Shown: positions 24,911 to 35,017, counted from the stretch's first letter. The stretch is 64,000 nt of DNA from Alphaproteobacteria bacterium UBA3612 (GCA_002375465.1 DFLT01000007.1:186001-250000), one strand, 5' to 3'. Made by a program: numbers and translations. The notes: generated by a model from the letters alone, not told the origin.

Positions 24911-25351
24911 ATGCGCTTTGCCGCTGCTCTTTCCCTTGCCGCGCTGGCACTGACATCGGCGTGTCGCCCCCATCCCGCGGACATCGAATTGCTGCTGGGC
25001 GCGCGCGGTCTGAATCAGGAGCAGGCGTCCTGCGTCGGATCGGGCCTGGCCCAGTTGACAGATGATGATTGGGCAGTGCTGTCGGAAATGGCGAAAGAGA
25101 CCGCCATGACGCGGAACGACCTGGAAACCATGACCCTGGCCGATGTGCAGGACAAGCTGGCGATGCTGGGCGACGGCCAATTGGTAACGACGCTGGCGCG
25201 CACGGGGCTTGGGTGCATGCTGATGCACGGTGGTGAAGAGTGGGCCGGGGTGATTGCCCCTCGCAGTCAGGCGCCGGCGGAGGACTATCCCGAGGATGAA
25301 TTTCCGGAAGATGAACCCTTCGACCTGCCGCCCGAAACATTCGAGATGTAG
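24911..25351 (+). CDS. Predicted lipoprotein of unknown function
   Basis: A 146-residue protein with a lipoprotein signal peptide (MRFAAALSLAALALTSAC) whose lipobox LTSAC would leave Cys18 lipidated. The mature part is mostly helical with further Cys residues (QASCVGSG, LGCMLMH), and ends in an acidic, proline-rich tail (EDYPEDEFPEDEPFDLPPE). I do not recognise the family. It is divergent from crtZ. Confidence 0.75.
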   Translation: MRFAAALSLAALALTSACRPHPADIELLLGARGLNQEQASCVGSGLAQLTDDDWAVLSEMAKETAMTRNDLETMTLADVQDKLAMLGDGQLVTTLARTGLGCMLMHGGEEWAGVIAPRSQAPAEDYPEDEFPEDEPFDLPPETFEM

Positions 25352-25382
25352 AGTTCGGTACGAAACGGCGTCTGAAAGGCGG

Positions 25383-26498
25383 TCATGCCGCCATGGTCAG
25401 ACGTTCGTATCGGCGTAGATAATGATCGGTGGGGCCGAACTGGTTTTCGATCATCGTGGCCCGCTTGAAATAATGGCCGACGGCATATTCGTCTGAAATA
25501 CCGTTGCCACCGTGCAGTTGCACGGCCTCCTGCCCGCAGAAGACGAGGCCCTTGCCCACCTTTGCCTTTGCCATTGCCACGGCGGCGGTGTCGGGCAGTT
25601 TCAGCGTCGCCATCAGGGTCATGGAGTGCGACTGTTCAACCTCCAGCAGCATGTCCACCATGCGGAACTGCAGTACCTGGAACTTTGAAATGGGCACGCC
25701 GAACTGCTTGCGTTCTTTCGTATAGTCCATCGTCAGCTTGTGCAGCTGGCGCATGACGCCGACCCCCTCCGCGCACAGGGCGGCAATGGCTTCGTCGACG
25801 ACCTTTCGCATGACGGGGCTGGCGGCGCCCTCCTGACCAAGGAGAGCGTCTTCGCCAATGGCAAGATTTTCGAATGTGATCTCGGAGGCGGTTCCGCCAT
25901 CCACGAGGGGATAGTCGGTGCGGCTGACGCCGTTCGCATCGGCGGGGACGACGAACAGGCTGATGCCATCTGCATCGGCTTTTTCGCCAGAGGTGCGCGC
26001 GCTGACGATCAGATGCGTGGCACAGGGCGCGTCGCGCACGACCGCCTTGTGTCCCGACAGGGTGTAACCGCCGCCCGTTTTGGTGGCGCTGACCTCGACA
26101 TGATCCAGATTATAGCGGCCCTTCGGCTCGGCCCAGGCGAAGGCGAAACGCACATCGCCGGCGATGATCCCCTCAATGAGGTCGGTGCGGCCCGCCTCTC
26201 GGGCGAAGCCGCCACCCAGTATGACGGTCGACAAATAGGGCTCGACGACGAGGGATTTGCCGATCTCTTCCATGATGATCATGTTTTCGACCGGACCGCC
26301 GCCCAGGCCGCCCATCTCCTCAGAAAAGGGCGCACCCAGAATGCCCAGTTCCTCGGCAAAGGCTTTCCATATGTCGGGCGACCAGCCTGCCTGTGACCGG
26401 CTGATCTTCTGCCGCGTCTCGAAATCATAGCGGTCGGCGAGGAATCGCTGAAGCGTGTCGCGGACAATTGTCTGCGTTTCGGAATAGTCGAAGTTCAT
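25383..26498 (-). CDS. Acyl-CoA dehydrogenase family protein
   Basis: A 371-residue FAD-dependent acyl-CoA dehydrogenase. The N-terminal helical domain runs to about 115, the middle beta domain includes FAFAWAEPKGRYN, and the C-terminal four-helix domain has GVMRQLHKLTMDYTKERKQFG and QLHGGNGISDEYAVGHY. Such enzymes desaturate acyl-CoA thioesters; substrate cannot be told. It stands alone with no electron-transfer flavoprotein or thiolase genes nearby. Confidence 0.92.
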   Translation of the reverse strand: MNFDYSETQTIVRDTLQRFLADRYDFETRQKISRSQAGWSPDIWKAFAEELGILGAPFSEEMGGLGGGPVENMIIMEEIGKSLVVEPYLSTVILGGGFAREAGRTDLIEGIIAGDVRFAFAWAEPKGRYNLDHVEVSATKTGGGYTLSGHKAVVRDAPCATHLIVSARTSGEKADADGISLFVVPADANGVSRTDYPLVDGGTASEITFENLAIGEDALLGQEGAASPVMRKVVDEAIAALCAEGVGVMRQLHKLTMDYTKERKQFGVPISKFQVLQFRMVDMLLEVEQSHSMTLMATLKLPDTAAVAMAKAKVGKGLVFCGQEAVQLHGGNGISDEYAVGHYFKRATMIENQFGPTDHYLRRYERLTMAA

Positions 26499-26633
26499 CT
26501 GGCGACGTCCCTTGAGTCCCTGATTTCCAGACAGGTGGGATAGGGATTTCGCCTTGCGGCGTCTCCCTTGCCATTCAGTTAGGGGGCGCCGTCCGCTTGT
26601 GCGGAAAACGGTGCCGGGCGCATCCGCGCCGGA

Positions 26634-27434
26634 TCAGAGGAAGCGCGCGATGACTTCCCTGTAGGAACGGCTGACCTTTACCTGTGCGCCGGAACCCAAG
26701 GTCAGGAAGCTTTCGCCATTGGTGTGCGGTTTCACTTCCTTTACCTGATCCAGGTTGACGATGGTTGAGCGATGGACGCGCTGGAACATCTTCGGGTCCA
26801 GACGCCTTTCCAGGTCCTTCATCGTTTCACGCAGGATCAGCGTGTTATCGCCGGTATAGATGCACATATAATCGCCAGCCGCATCGATGCGTTCGATGCT
26901 GCCGACCTCCACGCGGAATATCTGACCCCGGTCCTTTATGTTGATCAGCTTTTCATAGCGGCCGGGATCCGTGGCGGCGCCGCCCCCTTCGGCATGGGCT
27001 TCCGCCGCCTCCGGAGCGACTTCGTTCAACAGCTCCTTCAACTGGCGACGCTCCACCTCGGCATTGCGCTCGGTCAGGCGCTGGCGCACGCGGGACAGCG
27101 TGTCCGACAGGCGGTCTTCGTCGACCGGTTTCATCAGATAATCGACGGCATGAGCCTCGAAGGCCTTCAGCGCGAATTCATTATAGGCGGTCACCATGAC
27201 GAACAGCGGCGGGTCTATGTCCTGCAGTGCGTTGATGACGCTGAACCCGTCAAATCCGGGCATCTGTATGTCCAGAAAGACGAGATCGGGCTTGTGCGTC
27301 TTGATGGCACGAATCGCCTCTCGCCCATTGGCGCAGGTGGTGACGATCTCGATGTCCTCATGAGGCGCCAGGCGCATCTCCAGGCCCTTCGTGGCGAGAG
27401 GCTCGTCATCGACGAGAATTGTGGAAATGGTCAT
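26634..27434 (-). CDS. LytTR-type response regulator
   Basis: A 266-residue response regulator. The receiver domain has ILVDDEPLA, phosphoacceptor Asp in LVFLDIQMPGFDG and Lys in DYLMKPVDED. After a linker with a Gly/Ala stretch, the C-terminal LytTR DNA-binding domain has AGDYMCIYTG, FQRVHRSTIVNLDQVKEV and FLTLGSGAQVKVSRSYRE. The ATG overlaps the stop of the upstream kinase gene by 4 bases. The regulon is unknown. Confidence 0.92.
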   Translation of the reverse strand: MTISTILVDDEPLATKGLEMRLAPHEDIEIVTTCANGREAIRAIKTHKPDLVFLDIQMPGFDGFSVINALQDIDPPLFVMVTAYNEFALKAFEAHAVDYLMKPVDEDRLSDTLSRVRQRLTERNAEVERRQLKELLNEVAPEAAEAHAEGGGAATDPGRYEKLINIKDRGQIFRVEVGSIERIDAAGDYMCIYTGDNTLILRETMKDLERRLDPKMFQRVHRSTIVNLDQVKEVKPHTNGESFLTLGSGAQVKVSRSYREVIARFL

Positions 27435-28534
27435 GCGCTTGGCTCCTCCAGCTTCCCTGTATTTGTATCATACGGGATATCGAGCCGCGCTACCACGCCA
27501 CCCTCCGGGCGATCCGCCAACATGAAGCTCGCTTTGTCGCCATAGCTCTCGGCAAGACGGTCGCGAATGTTCTTCAGCCCGACGCCGGTGCCATCCACGA
27601 AAATGGGGCGGGCGGCGTTGAGGCCCGGGCCGGTGTCGGCGACGTCGATGAAGACGCGGTCCTGCCCCACGCGCCGTGCGCTGACCATGATCGAGGCGCC
27701 TTCCTCCTGCGGCGTGACGGCGTATTTCACGGCATTTTCCGCCAGCGGCTGTAGGATCATCGATGGAATGCAGACCTTTTCCGCGCCCGGTTCGATGTCG
27801 AAGCTGGTTTGCAGGCGATCCTCGAAACGCATTCGTTCAATATCGAAATAGAGCTTCAGGGCGGCGAGTTCCTGTTCGAGCGAGACGCGGGTGCCGGGGT
27901 CCTCCGACAGCGAATAGCGCAGGAAAGAGGAAAGCCGTGACAACATGGAGTTCGCCCGCTCGTCCTTCAAAAGGACGAGGGTGGAAATCGAATTCAGCGT
28001 GTTGAACAGAAAATGCGGATTCACCTGATACCGCAGCATGGCGAGGCTGGCCTGTGATGCCTGTGCCTGCGCCTTCAACATGTCCTCCGTCTGCTGCGAC
28101 AGCATCAGGTAGAAGTTGATGCCGTAATAGAGGCCGGACCATGCGCCAAGGACGCTGAGGTCGAGGAGGATGGCGCCAAAAAACTGCACCCCCTCCGGCC
28201 GGAACTCCGGATTGAAGAAGCGGGCATGCGCCCAGACCTCCAAAATCGAAAAAACCGACGACGCCACCACGATCACCAGCAGCGTCAGGGTCCAGACGAA
28301 CACAGGCCGCATGCGAATGATGCGCCGGTACGCAGCCGACATCAGCAGGGTAAGCGAAAAGCCCGTCGCGGTAACGATCAGCGCCGGCAGGATGTAGTTG
28401 ATGCCCATGGAATTGGCGAGGCCGCCAAAGGCGCGCAGAAAGAAATAGCCGGCCCAGCCGCCGCCCTGCAGCAGCCAGAAGGCGCGATTCTTGTCTGCGA
28501 AGAAACCCTTCGTGCGGGTAGTGTCGGGCTTCAT
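27431..28534 (-). CDS. LytS/YehU-type sensor histidine kinase
   Basis: A 367-residue kinase. About four N-terminal membrane helices (for example YILPALIVTATGFSLTLL and VWTLTLLVIVVASSVFSI) are followed by a HisKA_5-type domain, with the phosphoacceptor His in YQVNPHFLFNTLNSI. The HATPase domain has LQPLAENAVKYAV, DTGPGL and GVGLKNIRDRL. It is translationally coupled to the LytTR regulator. No periplasmic sensor domain is seen, so the signal is probably sensed in the membrane. Confidence 0.92.
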   Translation of the reverse strand: MKPDTTRTKGFFADKNRAFWLLQGGGWAGYFFLRAFGGLANSMGINYILPALIVTATGFSLTLLMSAAYRRIIRMRPVFVWTLTLLVIVVASSVFSILEVWAHARFFNPEFRPEGVQFFGAILLDLSVLGAWSGLYYGINFYLMLSQQTEDMLKAQAQASQASLAMLRYQVNPHFLFNTLNSISTLVLLKDERANSMLSRLSSFLRYSLSEDPGTRVSLEQELAALKLYFDIERMRFEDRLQTSFDIEPGAEKVCIPSMILQPLAENAVKYAVTPQEEGASIMVSARRVGQDRVFIDVADTGPGLNAARPIFVDGTGVGLKNIRDRLAESYGDKASFMLADRPEGGVVARLDIPYDTNTGKLEEPSA

Positions 28535-28594
28535 GTCGTGACTGGTAGCAGGGCTGGCCTTTTATCGCCAGCGCCTGCGACGCACGGGACTCTT

Positions 28595-28912
28595 TCAGTC
28601 TTCGGGGGCAATCTGCACTTTCAGGCCGTCCAGTTCCTCGGTCATGTCGATCTGACAGGACAGGCGAGAATTGGCGCGCTTGTGATCGGATGATTCGAGG
28701 AGATCCTCTTCGTCCTCGTTGGGCGGGCCGACCTTTGCCAGCCAATCCTCCGCGACGTGGACGTGGCAGGTGGCACAGCTGCAGCAGCCGCCACAGAGGG
28801 CGAGCAATTCGTCAAAACCTGCGTCGCGGATATTCTCCATTACACTCAGGCCTGCCTCTGCCTCCACATTGTTTTCCGTTCCGTCGCGCGTGACGACGAT
28901 CAATTTTGGCAT
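28595..28912 (-). CDS. Adrenodoxin-type [2Fe-2S] ferredoxin
   Basis: A 105-residue plant/adrenodoxin-fold ferredoxin. The ligand pattern C-X5-C-X2-C is read in ALCGGCCSCATCHV, with the fourth Cys in SRLSCQIDM. GGGAGG lies before the ATG at 28912. Such ferredoxins feed electrons to P450s, Fe-S assembly or Rieske oxygenases. No partner is adjacent. Confidence 0.92.
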   Translation of the reverse strand: MPKLIVVTRDGTENNVEAEAGLSVMENIRDAGFDELLALCGGCCSCATCHVHVAEDWLAKVGPPNEDEEDLLESSDHKRANSRLSCQIDMTEELDGLKVQIAPED

Positions 28913-28970
28913 CTTTTACCTCCCGTAAGCTCGGACACTTGATTTGACGGTCGCTCATAGCGAAGCGTGA

Positions 28971-29612
28971 ATGCCTGTCAAAACGGATGGTGCCATGGGA
29001 CTGAACGAAACTGAGCTCAAGGCCAGCCTCGATGCACTGGCGGCGATCGACGGGAATGTCGCCGCCTGTCTGACGCGCATCGGCTACCCAGAACCACGCG
29101 GCAGGGACGCGGGCTATGAGACGCTGTTGCGGACGATCATCGGGCAGCAAGTCAGCGTCAAAGCGGCGGCGGCAATCTGGGCGCGTTTTGCAGACCTGGT
29201 GGGCGACATACAGTCTCCGGACGCTCTTCTGGCGCTGGAGGAGACGGAACTGCGCGCGGCGGGGCTATCGGGACAGAAGGTGAAATATGTTCGCGATCTG
29301 GCCGCCCATGTGGCCTCTGGTGCGCTCGATCTTCATGCGCTGCCGGAGGATGATGAGGAAGCAATCGCAAAGCTGGTTGCGGTAAAGGGTATCGGGCGCT
29401 GGTCGGCCGAGGTCTATCTGCTGTTCGCCGAGGGCCGGGCCGACGTGTGGCCGGCGGGTGATCTCGCCATACAGGTGGCGGCGGGCGAGATGGTCGGTCA
29501 CGAGGGGCGCCCGTCAGAGAAGCAGACCCGGGCACTGGCGGAGGGTTGGCGTCCCCATCGTGGGGCGGCGGCGATCCTGTGCTGGCATCATTATAATACG
29601 CGGGTGATGTAG
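28971..29612 (+). CDS. DNA-3-methyladenine glycosylase II (AlkA-like)
   Basis: A 213-residue HhH-GPD base-excision glycosylase removing alkylated purines. The helix-hairpin-helix is KLVAVKGIGRWSAEVYLLF, and the catalytic Asp lies in WPAGDLAIQ. It is short, matching the AlkA subgroup without the N-terminal domain. An alternative ATG at 28995 (MGLNETE) is possible. I saw no LexA or Ada-like site upstream. It is divergent from the ferredoxin gene. Confidence 0.88.
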   Translation: MPVKTDGAMGLNETELKASLDALAAIDGNVAACLTRIGYPEPRGRDAGYETLLRTIIGQQVSVKAAAAIWARFADLVGDIQSPDALLALEETELRAAGLSGQKVKYVRDLAAHVASGALDLHALPEDDEEAIAKLVAVKGIGRWSAEVYLLFAEGRADVWPAGDLAIQVAAGEMVGHEGRPSEKQTRALAEGWRPHRGAAAILCWHHYNTRVM

Positions 29613-29661
29613 CCGCGCCCCTTGGGGGTGGCGAGTAGCATAGCGACGCTCCCGCCCCGTC

Positions 29662-30384
29662 CTAGATCCCCAGGCAGCTATCCTGCCCGTCCCGGTCGAC
29701 GATCGGGATCCAGCGTTCGATGTTTCCGGCATAGCGCGTGGTGTAGGGACCGGGGCTAGAGGCGCTGCGGGTGATGGGGTCGGGCAGAATGGCGGCAAGC
29801 CGCGCAGCCTCGGTCCGTGTCAGATCCTTTGCACTTTTCGAGAAGTAGTGGCGACTTGCGGCCTCCGCGCCATAGACGCCGACACCGAATTCGGCGACGT
29901 TGAGGTACACCTCCATGATACGCCTCTTGCCCCACACGACCTCAATCAGGCCGGTGAAATAGGCTTCCAGCCCCTTGCGTACCATGTTCCGTCCCGGCCA
30001 CAGGAAGGCGTTCTTCGCTGTCTGCTGCGAAATGGTCGAGGCGCCGCGCATTTGGCCGCCGGCCTCGTTCGTCTCCATGGCCTTTTCGATCGCCTCGAAA
30101 TCGAAACCCCAATGCGCGCAGAACTTGGCATCCTCCGCGCCAATCACGGCGCGGGGCAGGTTGGGGCTGATCTGATCGAAGCCGACCCAATCACGCGTCA
30201 CGCCGGTGCCATTCGTCCAGTCGCGGATCATGATGCTGGTCGCGGGGACGGGGACAAACCGGTAAACCAGCACCCAGGCGAGGGTAAGCAGCAGCACGGC
30301 CAGAAGAAGCTTGCCGAGGAAGCGGAATGGCCGAAAGCCGCCCTTGCGGACCCGCCTTTTCCGAGCCCGCGTCTTCCTTGCCAC
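29662..30384 (-). CDS. mtgA: Monofunctional biosynthetic peptidoglycan transglycosylase
   Basis: A 240-residue GT51 enzyme that polymerises lipid II into glycan strands. A basic N-terminus precedes one membrane anchor (LLLAVLLLTLAWVLVYRFV). Catalytic region motifs are VIGAEDAKFCAHWGFD, GASTISQQTAKN and RIMEVYLNVAEFGVGVYG. The start is GTG at 30384. No transpeptidase domain follows, as expected for MtgA. It is convergent with the AlkA-like gene. Confidence 0.94.
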   Translation of the reverse strand: MARKTRARKRRVRKGGFRPFRFLGKLLLAVLLLTLAWVLVYRFVPVPATSIMIRDWTNGTGVTRDWVGFDQISPNLPRAVIGAEDAKFCAHWGFDFEAIEKAMETNEAGGQMRGASTISQQTAKNAFLWPGRNMVRKGLEAYFTGLIEVVWGKRRIMEVYLNVAEFGVGVYGAEAASRHYFSKSAKDLTRTEAARLAAILPDPITRSASSPGPYTTRYAGNIERWIPIVDRDGQDSCLGI

Positions 30385-30528
30385 CCTAGCCTCGCTTCTA
30401 CCCGATCAACTCGATAACGGTGTCACCATTCTTGGCGGACAGTGCAATGCCTAAAATGGGGCAGCAGCTGCATTGGCACGCAAGGGCACCTGCACGCATG
30501 GCCACCGGGCCGTGTCCCCCGAATCCCG

Positions 30529-30557
30529 TTGACCGCATCGGCACACTTTCCTATATG
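30529..30557 (+). promoter_or_regulatory. Candidate housekeeping promoter ahead of rpsL
   Basis: TTGACC (30529–30534) and TATATG (30552–30557) are separated by exactly 17 bp, a good sigma-70-type fit. A start of transcription near 30564 would give a 200-base leader before rpsL. The 144 bp between this and mtgA show nothing else that I recognise. Confidence 0.55.
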
Positions 30558-30587
30558 CTGGCTCACAACAGCTCGCGGACTGGCTCG

Positions 30588-30707
30588 TAGGGTAAGCCCC
30601 TAAACGCGGTCCGATGGCGAGGCGGAAAGAAATTTCCGTTTACGTTGATACAGTTACAGACAGGTCCGGGTGGAGCCTAATTCGGTCTCATCCGGTCTGT
30701 CTTTTTT
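30588..30707 (+). ncRNA. Structured rpsL leader or small RNA
   Basis: Three hairpins follow the promoter. TAGGG/CCCTA is at 30588–30602. CGGAAA-GAAA-TTTCCG, with a GNRA tetraloop, is at 30623–30638. A terminator hairpin is at 30658–30702. The region has no credible coding frame. It could be an attenuating 5' leader of the str operon or a free small RNA of about 140 bases. All stems are read from the sequence; function is inferred. Confidence 0.45.
30656..30707 (+). terminator. Intrinsic terminator inside the rpsL upstream region
   Basis: AGACAGGTCCGG (from 30658) pairs with CCGGTCTGTCT (ends 30702), followed by six T (30702–30707). This is the classical rho-independent form, 59 bp ahead of the rpsL ATG and on the same strand, so rpsL transcripts starting upstream would have to pass it. 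Confidence 0.7.
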
Positions 30708-30765
30708 CGTTCGTGCGCGCGTCGTCGGGCCGGACATCAATTCGAACGCTCGTGAAGGTGAATAG

Positions 30766-31137
<372 letters not shown>

Positions 31138-31151
31138 GGATTATCTGAGCC

Positions 31152-31622
31152 ATGGCCCGTCGTCGCCGTCCCGCAAAACGCGAAATTCTGCCCGATCCCC
31201 GCTTCGGAGATACGATTCTCACGAAGTTCATGAACCTCGTCATGTATCAGGGTAAGAAGTCTGTCGCGGAATCCATCGTCTATGGTGCGCTCGATTCGAT
31301 CGAGGGCAAGATGAAGACCGATCCGCTGCACGTGTTCCACGAGGCGCTGAACAATGTGAAGCCCGCCGTAGAGGTGCGCAGCCGCCGCGTCGGTGGTGCA
31401 ACCTATCAGGTGCCTGTGGAAGTTCGCCCCGAGCGCGGACAGGCACTGGCCATTCGCTGGCTGATTTCCGCAGCGCGCGGCCGTCCGGAGAACACCATGG
31501 CACAGCGCCTGTCGTCCGAACTGATGGATGCCAGCCAGAACCGTGGCAATGCCGTCAAGAAGCGCGAAGATGCCCACCGCATGGCCGAAGCAAACCGCGC
31601 CTTCTCCCACTACCGCTGGTAG
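31152..31622 (+). CDS. rpsG: 30S ribosomal protein S7
   Basis: A 156-residue S7, which organises the 3' domain of 16S rRNA. It begins ARRRRPAKREILPDPRFGD, and length is normal. It lies 14 bp after rpsL, in the str operon. Confidence 0.99.
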   Translation: MARRRRPAKREILPDPRFGDTILTKFMNLVMYQGKKSVAESIVYGALDSIEGKMKTDPLHVFHEALNNVKPAVEVRSRRVGGATYQVPVEVRPERGQALAIRWLISAARGRPENTMAQRLSSELMDASQNRGNAVKKREDAHRMAEANRAFSHYRW

Positions 31623-31658
31623 TCGTACCCTAGAACTCTCGACCAGGAACTGTCCCCC

Positions 31659-33752
31659 ATGGCCCGCGAACATCCGATCGAAATGTACCGTAACATCGGT
31701 ATTATGGCGCACATCGACGCCGGTAAGACGACGACGACTGAGCGGATTCTGTATTATACCGGCAAGTCGTACAAGATCGGCGAGGTGCATGATGGCGCCG
31801 CGACGATGGACTGGATGGAACAGGAGCAAGAGCGCGGCATCACGATCACGTCCGCCGCGACGACGACCTTCTGGAAAGACCATCGCGTCAACATCATCGA
31901 CACGCCGGGTCACGTTGACTTCACCATCGAGGTGGAGCGCAGCCTGCGCGTACTCGACGGTGCGGTTGCCGTGTTCGACGGCGTGGCCGGTGTTGAACCG
32001 CAGTCGGAGACTGTTTGGCGCCAGGCGGACAAGTACAAGGTTCCGCGGATGTGCTTCATCAACAAGCTGGACCGTACCGGTGCCAATTTCGAAATGTGCG
32101 TCGAGATGATCAAGGATCGTCTTGGCGCGCGTCCGATGGTTCTGGCGCTGCCCGTCGGTATTGAGGCGGACCTGAAGGGTATCGTCGACCTGGTACAGAA
32201 CAAGGCGATCATCTGGGAAGACGAAAAGCTGGGCGCCGAGTTCAACATCGTCGACATTCCCGACGATCTGAAGGACGCCGCCGCCGCCGCCCGTTCCGAG
32301 TTGATCGAAATGGCCGTCGAGCAGGACGACGAGGTCATGGAATCCTATCTCGAAGGCAATGAGCCTGATGTCGCCACGCTGAAGCGTCTGATTCGCAAGG
32401 GCACGCTGGCGCAGGATTTCGTTCCCGTGCTGTGCGGTTCCGCGTTCAAGAACAAGGGTGTGCAACCGCTGCTGGATGCTGTGGTCGATTACATGCCGGC
32501 GCCGACCGACGTTCCCGCGATCAAGGGCGTGCTTCCCGGCACGCTCGATGATGAAGAGCCGAAGACCGATACGCGTCCGTCCTCCGACGATGCGCCCTTC
32601 TCTGCCCTGGCATTCAAGATCATGTCCGATCCGTTCGTCGGCACGCTGACCTTTGCCCGTATCTATTCGGGCAAGCTCGAAGCATCGTCGCAGGTCCTGA
32701 ACACGGTGAAGGACAAGAAGGAAAAGATCGGTCGCATGCTGCTGATGCACGCGAACGACCGTGAGGACATCAAGGAAGCTTTTGCCGGCGATATCGTCGC
32801 ACTGGTGGGTCTGAAGGACGTCACGACGGGCGACACGCTGTGCTCGCCGTCCAAGCCGATCATTCTGGAGCGTATGGAGTTTCCGGACCCGGTCATCTCC
32901 GTCGCCGTGGAGCCGAAGACCAAGGCGGACCAGGAAAAGATGGGCATCGCGCTCAATCGCCTGGCGCAGGAGGATCCGTCCTTCCGCGTGCAGTCCGACG
33001 AGGAATCCGGCCAGACGATCATTCGTGGCATGGGCGAATTGCATCTCGACATTCTGGTCGACCGCATGAAGCGTGAATTCAAGGTCGAGGCGAATGTCGG
33101 CGCACCGCAGGTCGCCTATCGCGAATCACTGAAGCGTACTGTCGACATCGATTACACCCATAAGAAACAGTCGGGTGGTTCGGGCCAGTTCGGTCGCGTG
33201 AAGATGACAGTCTCGCCTGGTGAGCGTGGCTCCGGCGTGACGTTCGTCGACAGCGTCAAGGGCGGTAATATTCCGCGTGAATATATCCCCTCCGTCGAGA
33301 AGGGCATTCGCGAAGTGGCCGAATCAGGCGCGCTGATCGGGTTCCCGATCATCGACTTCAACGTCGAGCTGACGGACGGTGCCTATCATGACGTCGACTC
33401 GTCCGCGATGGCATTCGAAATCACCGGCCGTGGTGCCATGCGAGAGGCTGCCGATAAGGCCGGCATCAAGCTGCTGGAGCCGATGATGGAGGTCGAAGTC
33501 GTTACCCCTGAGGATTTCATGGGCGACGTCATCGGCGATCTGAACTCTCGCCGTGGGCAAATTCAGGGTACTGAAGTCCGCGGTGTCGCTCAGGTGGTTG
33601 AAGCCATGGTGCCGCTGGCCAATATGTTCGGCTATGTGAACCAGCTGCGTTCGATGACGCAGGGCCGCGCCCAGTATACGATGCAGTTCAGCCACTATGA
33701 AGAAGTGCCGCAAAACGTTGCGGACGAAGTCAAGGCGAAGCTCGCAGGCTAA
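31659..33752 (+). CDS. fusA: Elongation factor G
   Basis: A 697-residue translocation GTPase. G-motifs are AHIDAGKTT, RGITITSAATT, DTPGHVDF and NKLDRTG; domains II–V follow at normal length. It is 36 bp after rpsG. It moves tRNA and mRNA on the ribosome and helps recycling. Confidence 0.99.
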   Translation: MAREHPIEMYRNIGIMAHIDAGKTTTTERILYYTGKSYKIGEVHDGAATMDWMEQEQERGITITSAATTTFWKDHRVNIIDTPGHVDFTIEVERSLRVLDGAVAVFDGVAGVEPQSETVWRQADKYKVPRMCFINKLDRTGANFEMCVEMIKDRLGARPMVLALPVGIEADLKGIVDLVQNKAIIWEDEKLGAEFNIVDIPDDLKDAAAAARSELIEMAVEQDDEVMESYLEGNEPDVATLKRLIRKGTLAQDFVPVLCGSAFKNKGVQPLLDAVVDYMPAPTDVPAIKGVLPGTLDDEEPKTDTRPSSDDAPFSALAFKIMSDPFVGTLTFARIYSGKLEASSQVLNTVKDKKEKIGRMLLMHANDREDIKEAFAGDIVALVGLKDVTTGDTLCSPSKPIILERMEFPDPVISVAVEPKTKADQEKMGIALNRLAQEDPSFRVQSDEESGQTIIRGMGELHLDILVDRMKREFKVEANVGAPQVAYRESLKRTVDIDYTHKKQSGGSGQFGRVKMTVSPGERGSGVTFVDSVKGGNIPREYIPSVEKGIREVAESGALIGFPIIDFNVELTDGAYHDVDSSAMAFEITGRGAMREAADKAGIKLLEPMMEVEVVTPEDFMGDVIGDLNSRRGQIQGTEVRGVAQVVEAMVPLANMFGYVNQLRSMTQGRAQYTMQFSHYEEVPQNVADEVKAKLAG

Positions 33753-33807
33753 CGCCCGGGCTTTGTACAAACGAGATTAACCTAGGAAGTGAAGAGGGTT
33801 ATTAGAT

Positions 33808-34998
33808 ATGGGTAAGGCAAAATTCGAGCGCAACAAGCCGCATTGCAACATCGGCACCATTGGTCACGTTGACCATGGCAAGACGACGCTGACGGCTGCG
33901 ATCACGAAGGTTCTGGCCGAGGCCGGTCACGGCGAGGCCGTCGACTTCGCGAACATCGACAAGGCGCCTGAAGAGCGCGAGCGCGGCATCACGATTTCGA
34001 CGGCGCACGTCGAGTATGAAACCGACAACCGCCACTATGCGCACGTCGATTGCCCCGGCCACGCCGACTATGTGAAGAACATGATCACCGGTGCCGCCCA
34101 GATGGACGGCGCGATCCTGGTGGTGAACGCAGCCGACGGTCCCATGCCGCAGACGAAGGAGCACATCCTGCTCGCACGTCAGGTTGGCGTGCCTGCAATG
34201 GTCGTGTTCATGAACAAGGTCGACCAGGTCGACGACGAAGAGCTGCTTGAGCTCGTCGAACTGGAAATCCGCGAACTGCTGTCGAGCTATGAATTCCCCG
34301 GCGACGATATTCCCATCGTTGCGGGTTCGGCGCTTGCTGCCCTCGAGGGCCGCGACGACAATATCGGCAAGGAGAAGATCCTGGAGCTGATGAAGGCAGT
34401 CGATGACTACATTCCGCAGCCAGAGCGTCCGCTGGACCAGCCGTTCCTGATGCCGATCGAGGACGTGTTCTCCATCTCCGGTCGCGGCACGGTTGTGACC
34501 GGTCGTATCGAAACGGGTATCGTCACGGTTGGCGAGGAAATCGAAATCGTCGGCATTAAGGACACCGTCAAGACGACCGTCACGGGCGTTGAGATGTTCC
34601 GCAAGCTGCTGGATCGCGGCGAGGCTGGCGACAATGTTGGCGCCCTGCTGCGCGGCACGAAGCGTGAGGACGTCGAGCGCGGTCAGGTTCTGGCCAAGCC
34701 CGGTTCGATCACGCCGCACACCGAGTTCTCCGCAGAGGTCTATGTCCTCTCCAAGGACGAGGGTGGCCGTCACACGCCGTTCTTCGCGAACTATCGCCCG
34801 CAGTTCTATTTCCGTACGACCGACGTAACTGGCGAAGTTGTGTTGCCAGAGGGCACGGAAATGGTTATGCCGGGTGACAATGTGAGCCTGGGTGTCAAGC
34901 TGATCGCACCGATCGCAATGGACAAAGGCCTTCGTTTCGCAATCCGTGAGGGCGGCCGTACGGTCGGCGCCGGCGTTGTGGGCGATATCACGAAGTAA
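33808..34998 (+). CDS. tuf: Elongation factor Tu
   Basis: A 396-residue GTPase delivering aminoacyl-tRNA. GHVDHGKTT, RGITISTAHVEYET, DCPGHADY and NKVDQVDD are the G-motifs. It is the only tuf copy in the window. A strong intrinsic terminator follows directly. Confidence 0.99.
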   Translation: MGKAKFERNKPHCNIGTIGHVDHGKTTLTAAITKVLAEAGHGEAVDFANIDKAPEERERGITISTAHVEYETDNRHYAHVDCPGHADYVKNMITGAAQMDGAILVVNAADGPMPQTKEHILLARQVGVPAMVVFMNKVDQVDDEELLELVELEIRELLSSYEFPGDDIPIVAGSALAALEGRDDNIGKEKILELMKAVDDYIPQPERPLDQPFLMPIEDVFSISGRGTVVTGRIETGIVTVGEEIEIVGIKDTVKTTVTGVEMFRKLLDRGEAGDNVGALLRGTKREDVERGQVLAKPGSITPHTEFSAEVYVLSKDEGGRHTPFFANYRPQFYFRTTDVTGEVVLPEGTEMVMPGDNVSLGVKLIAPIAMDKGLRFAIREGGRTVGAGVVGDITK

Positions 34999-35017
34999 AA
35001 ATGGCAATATGCCAAAG

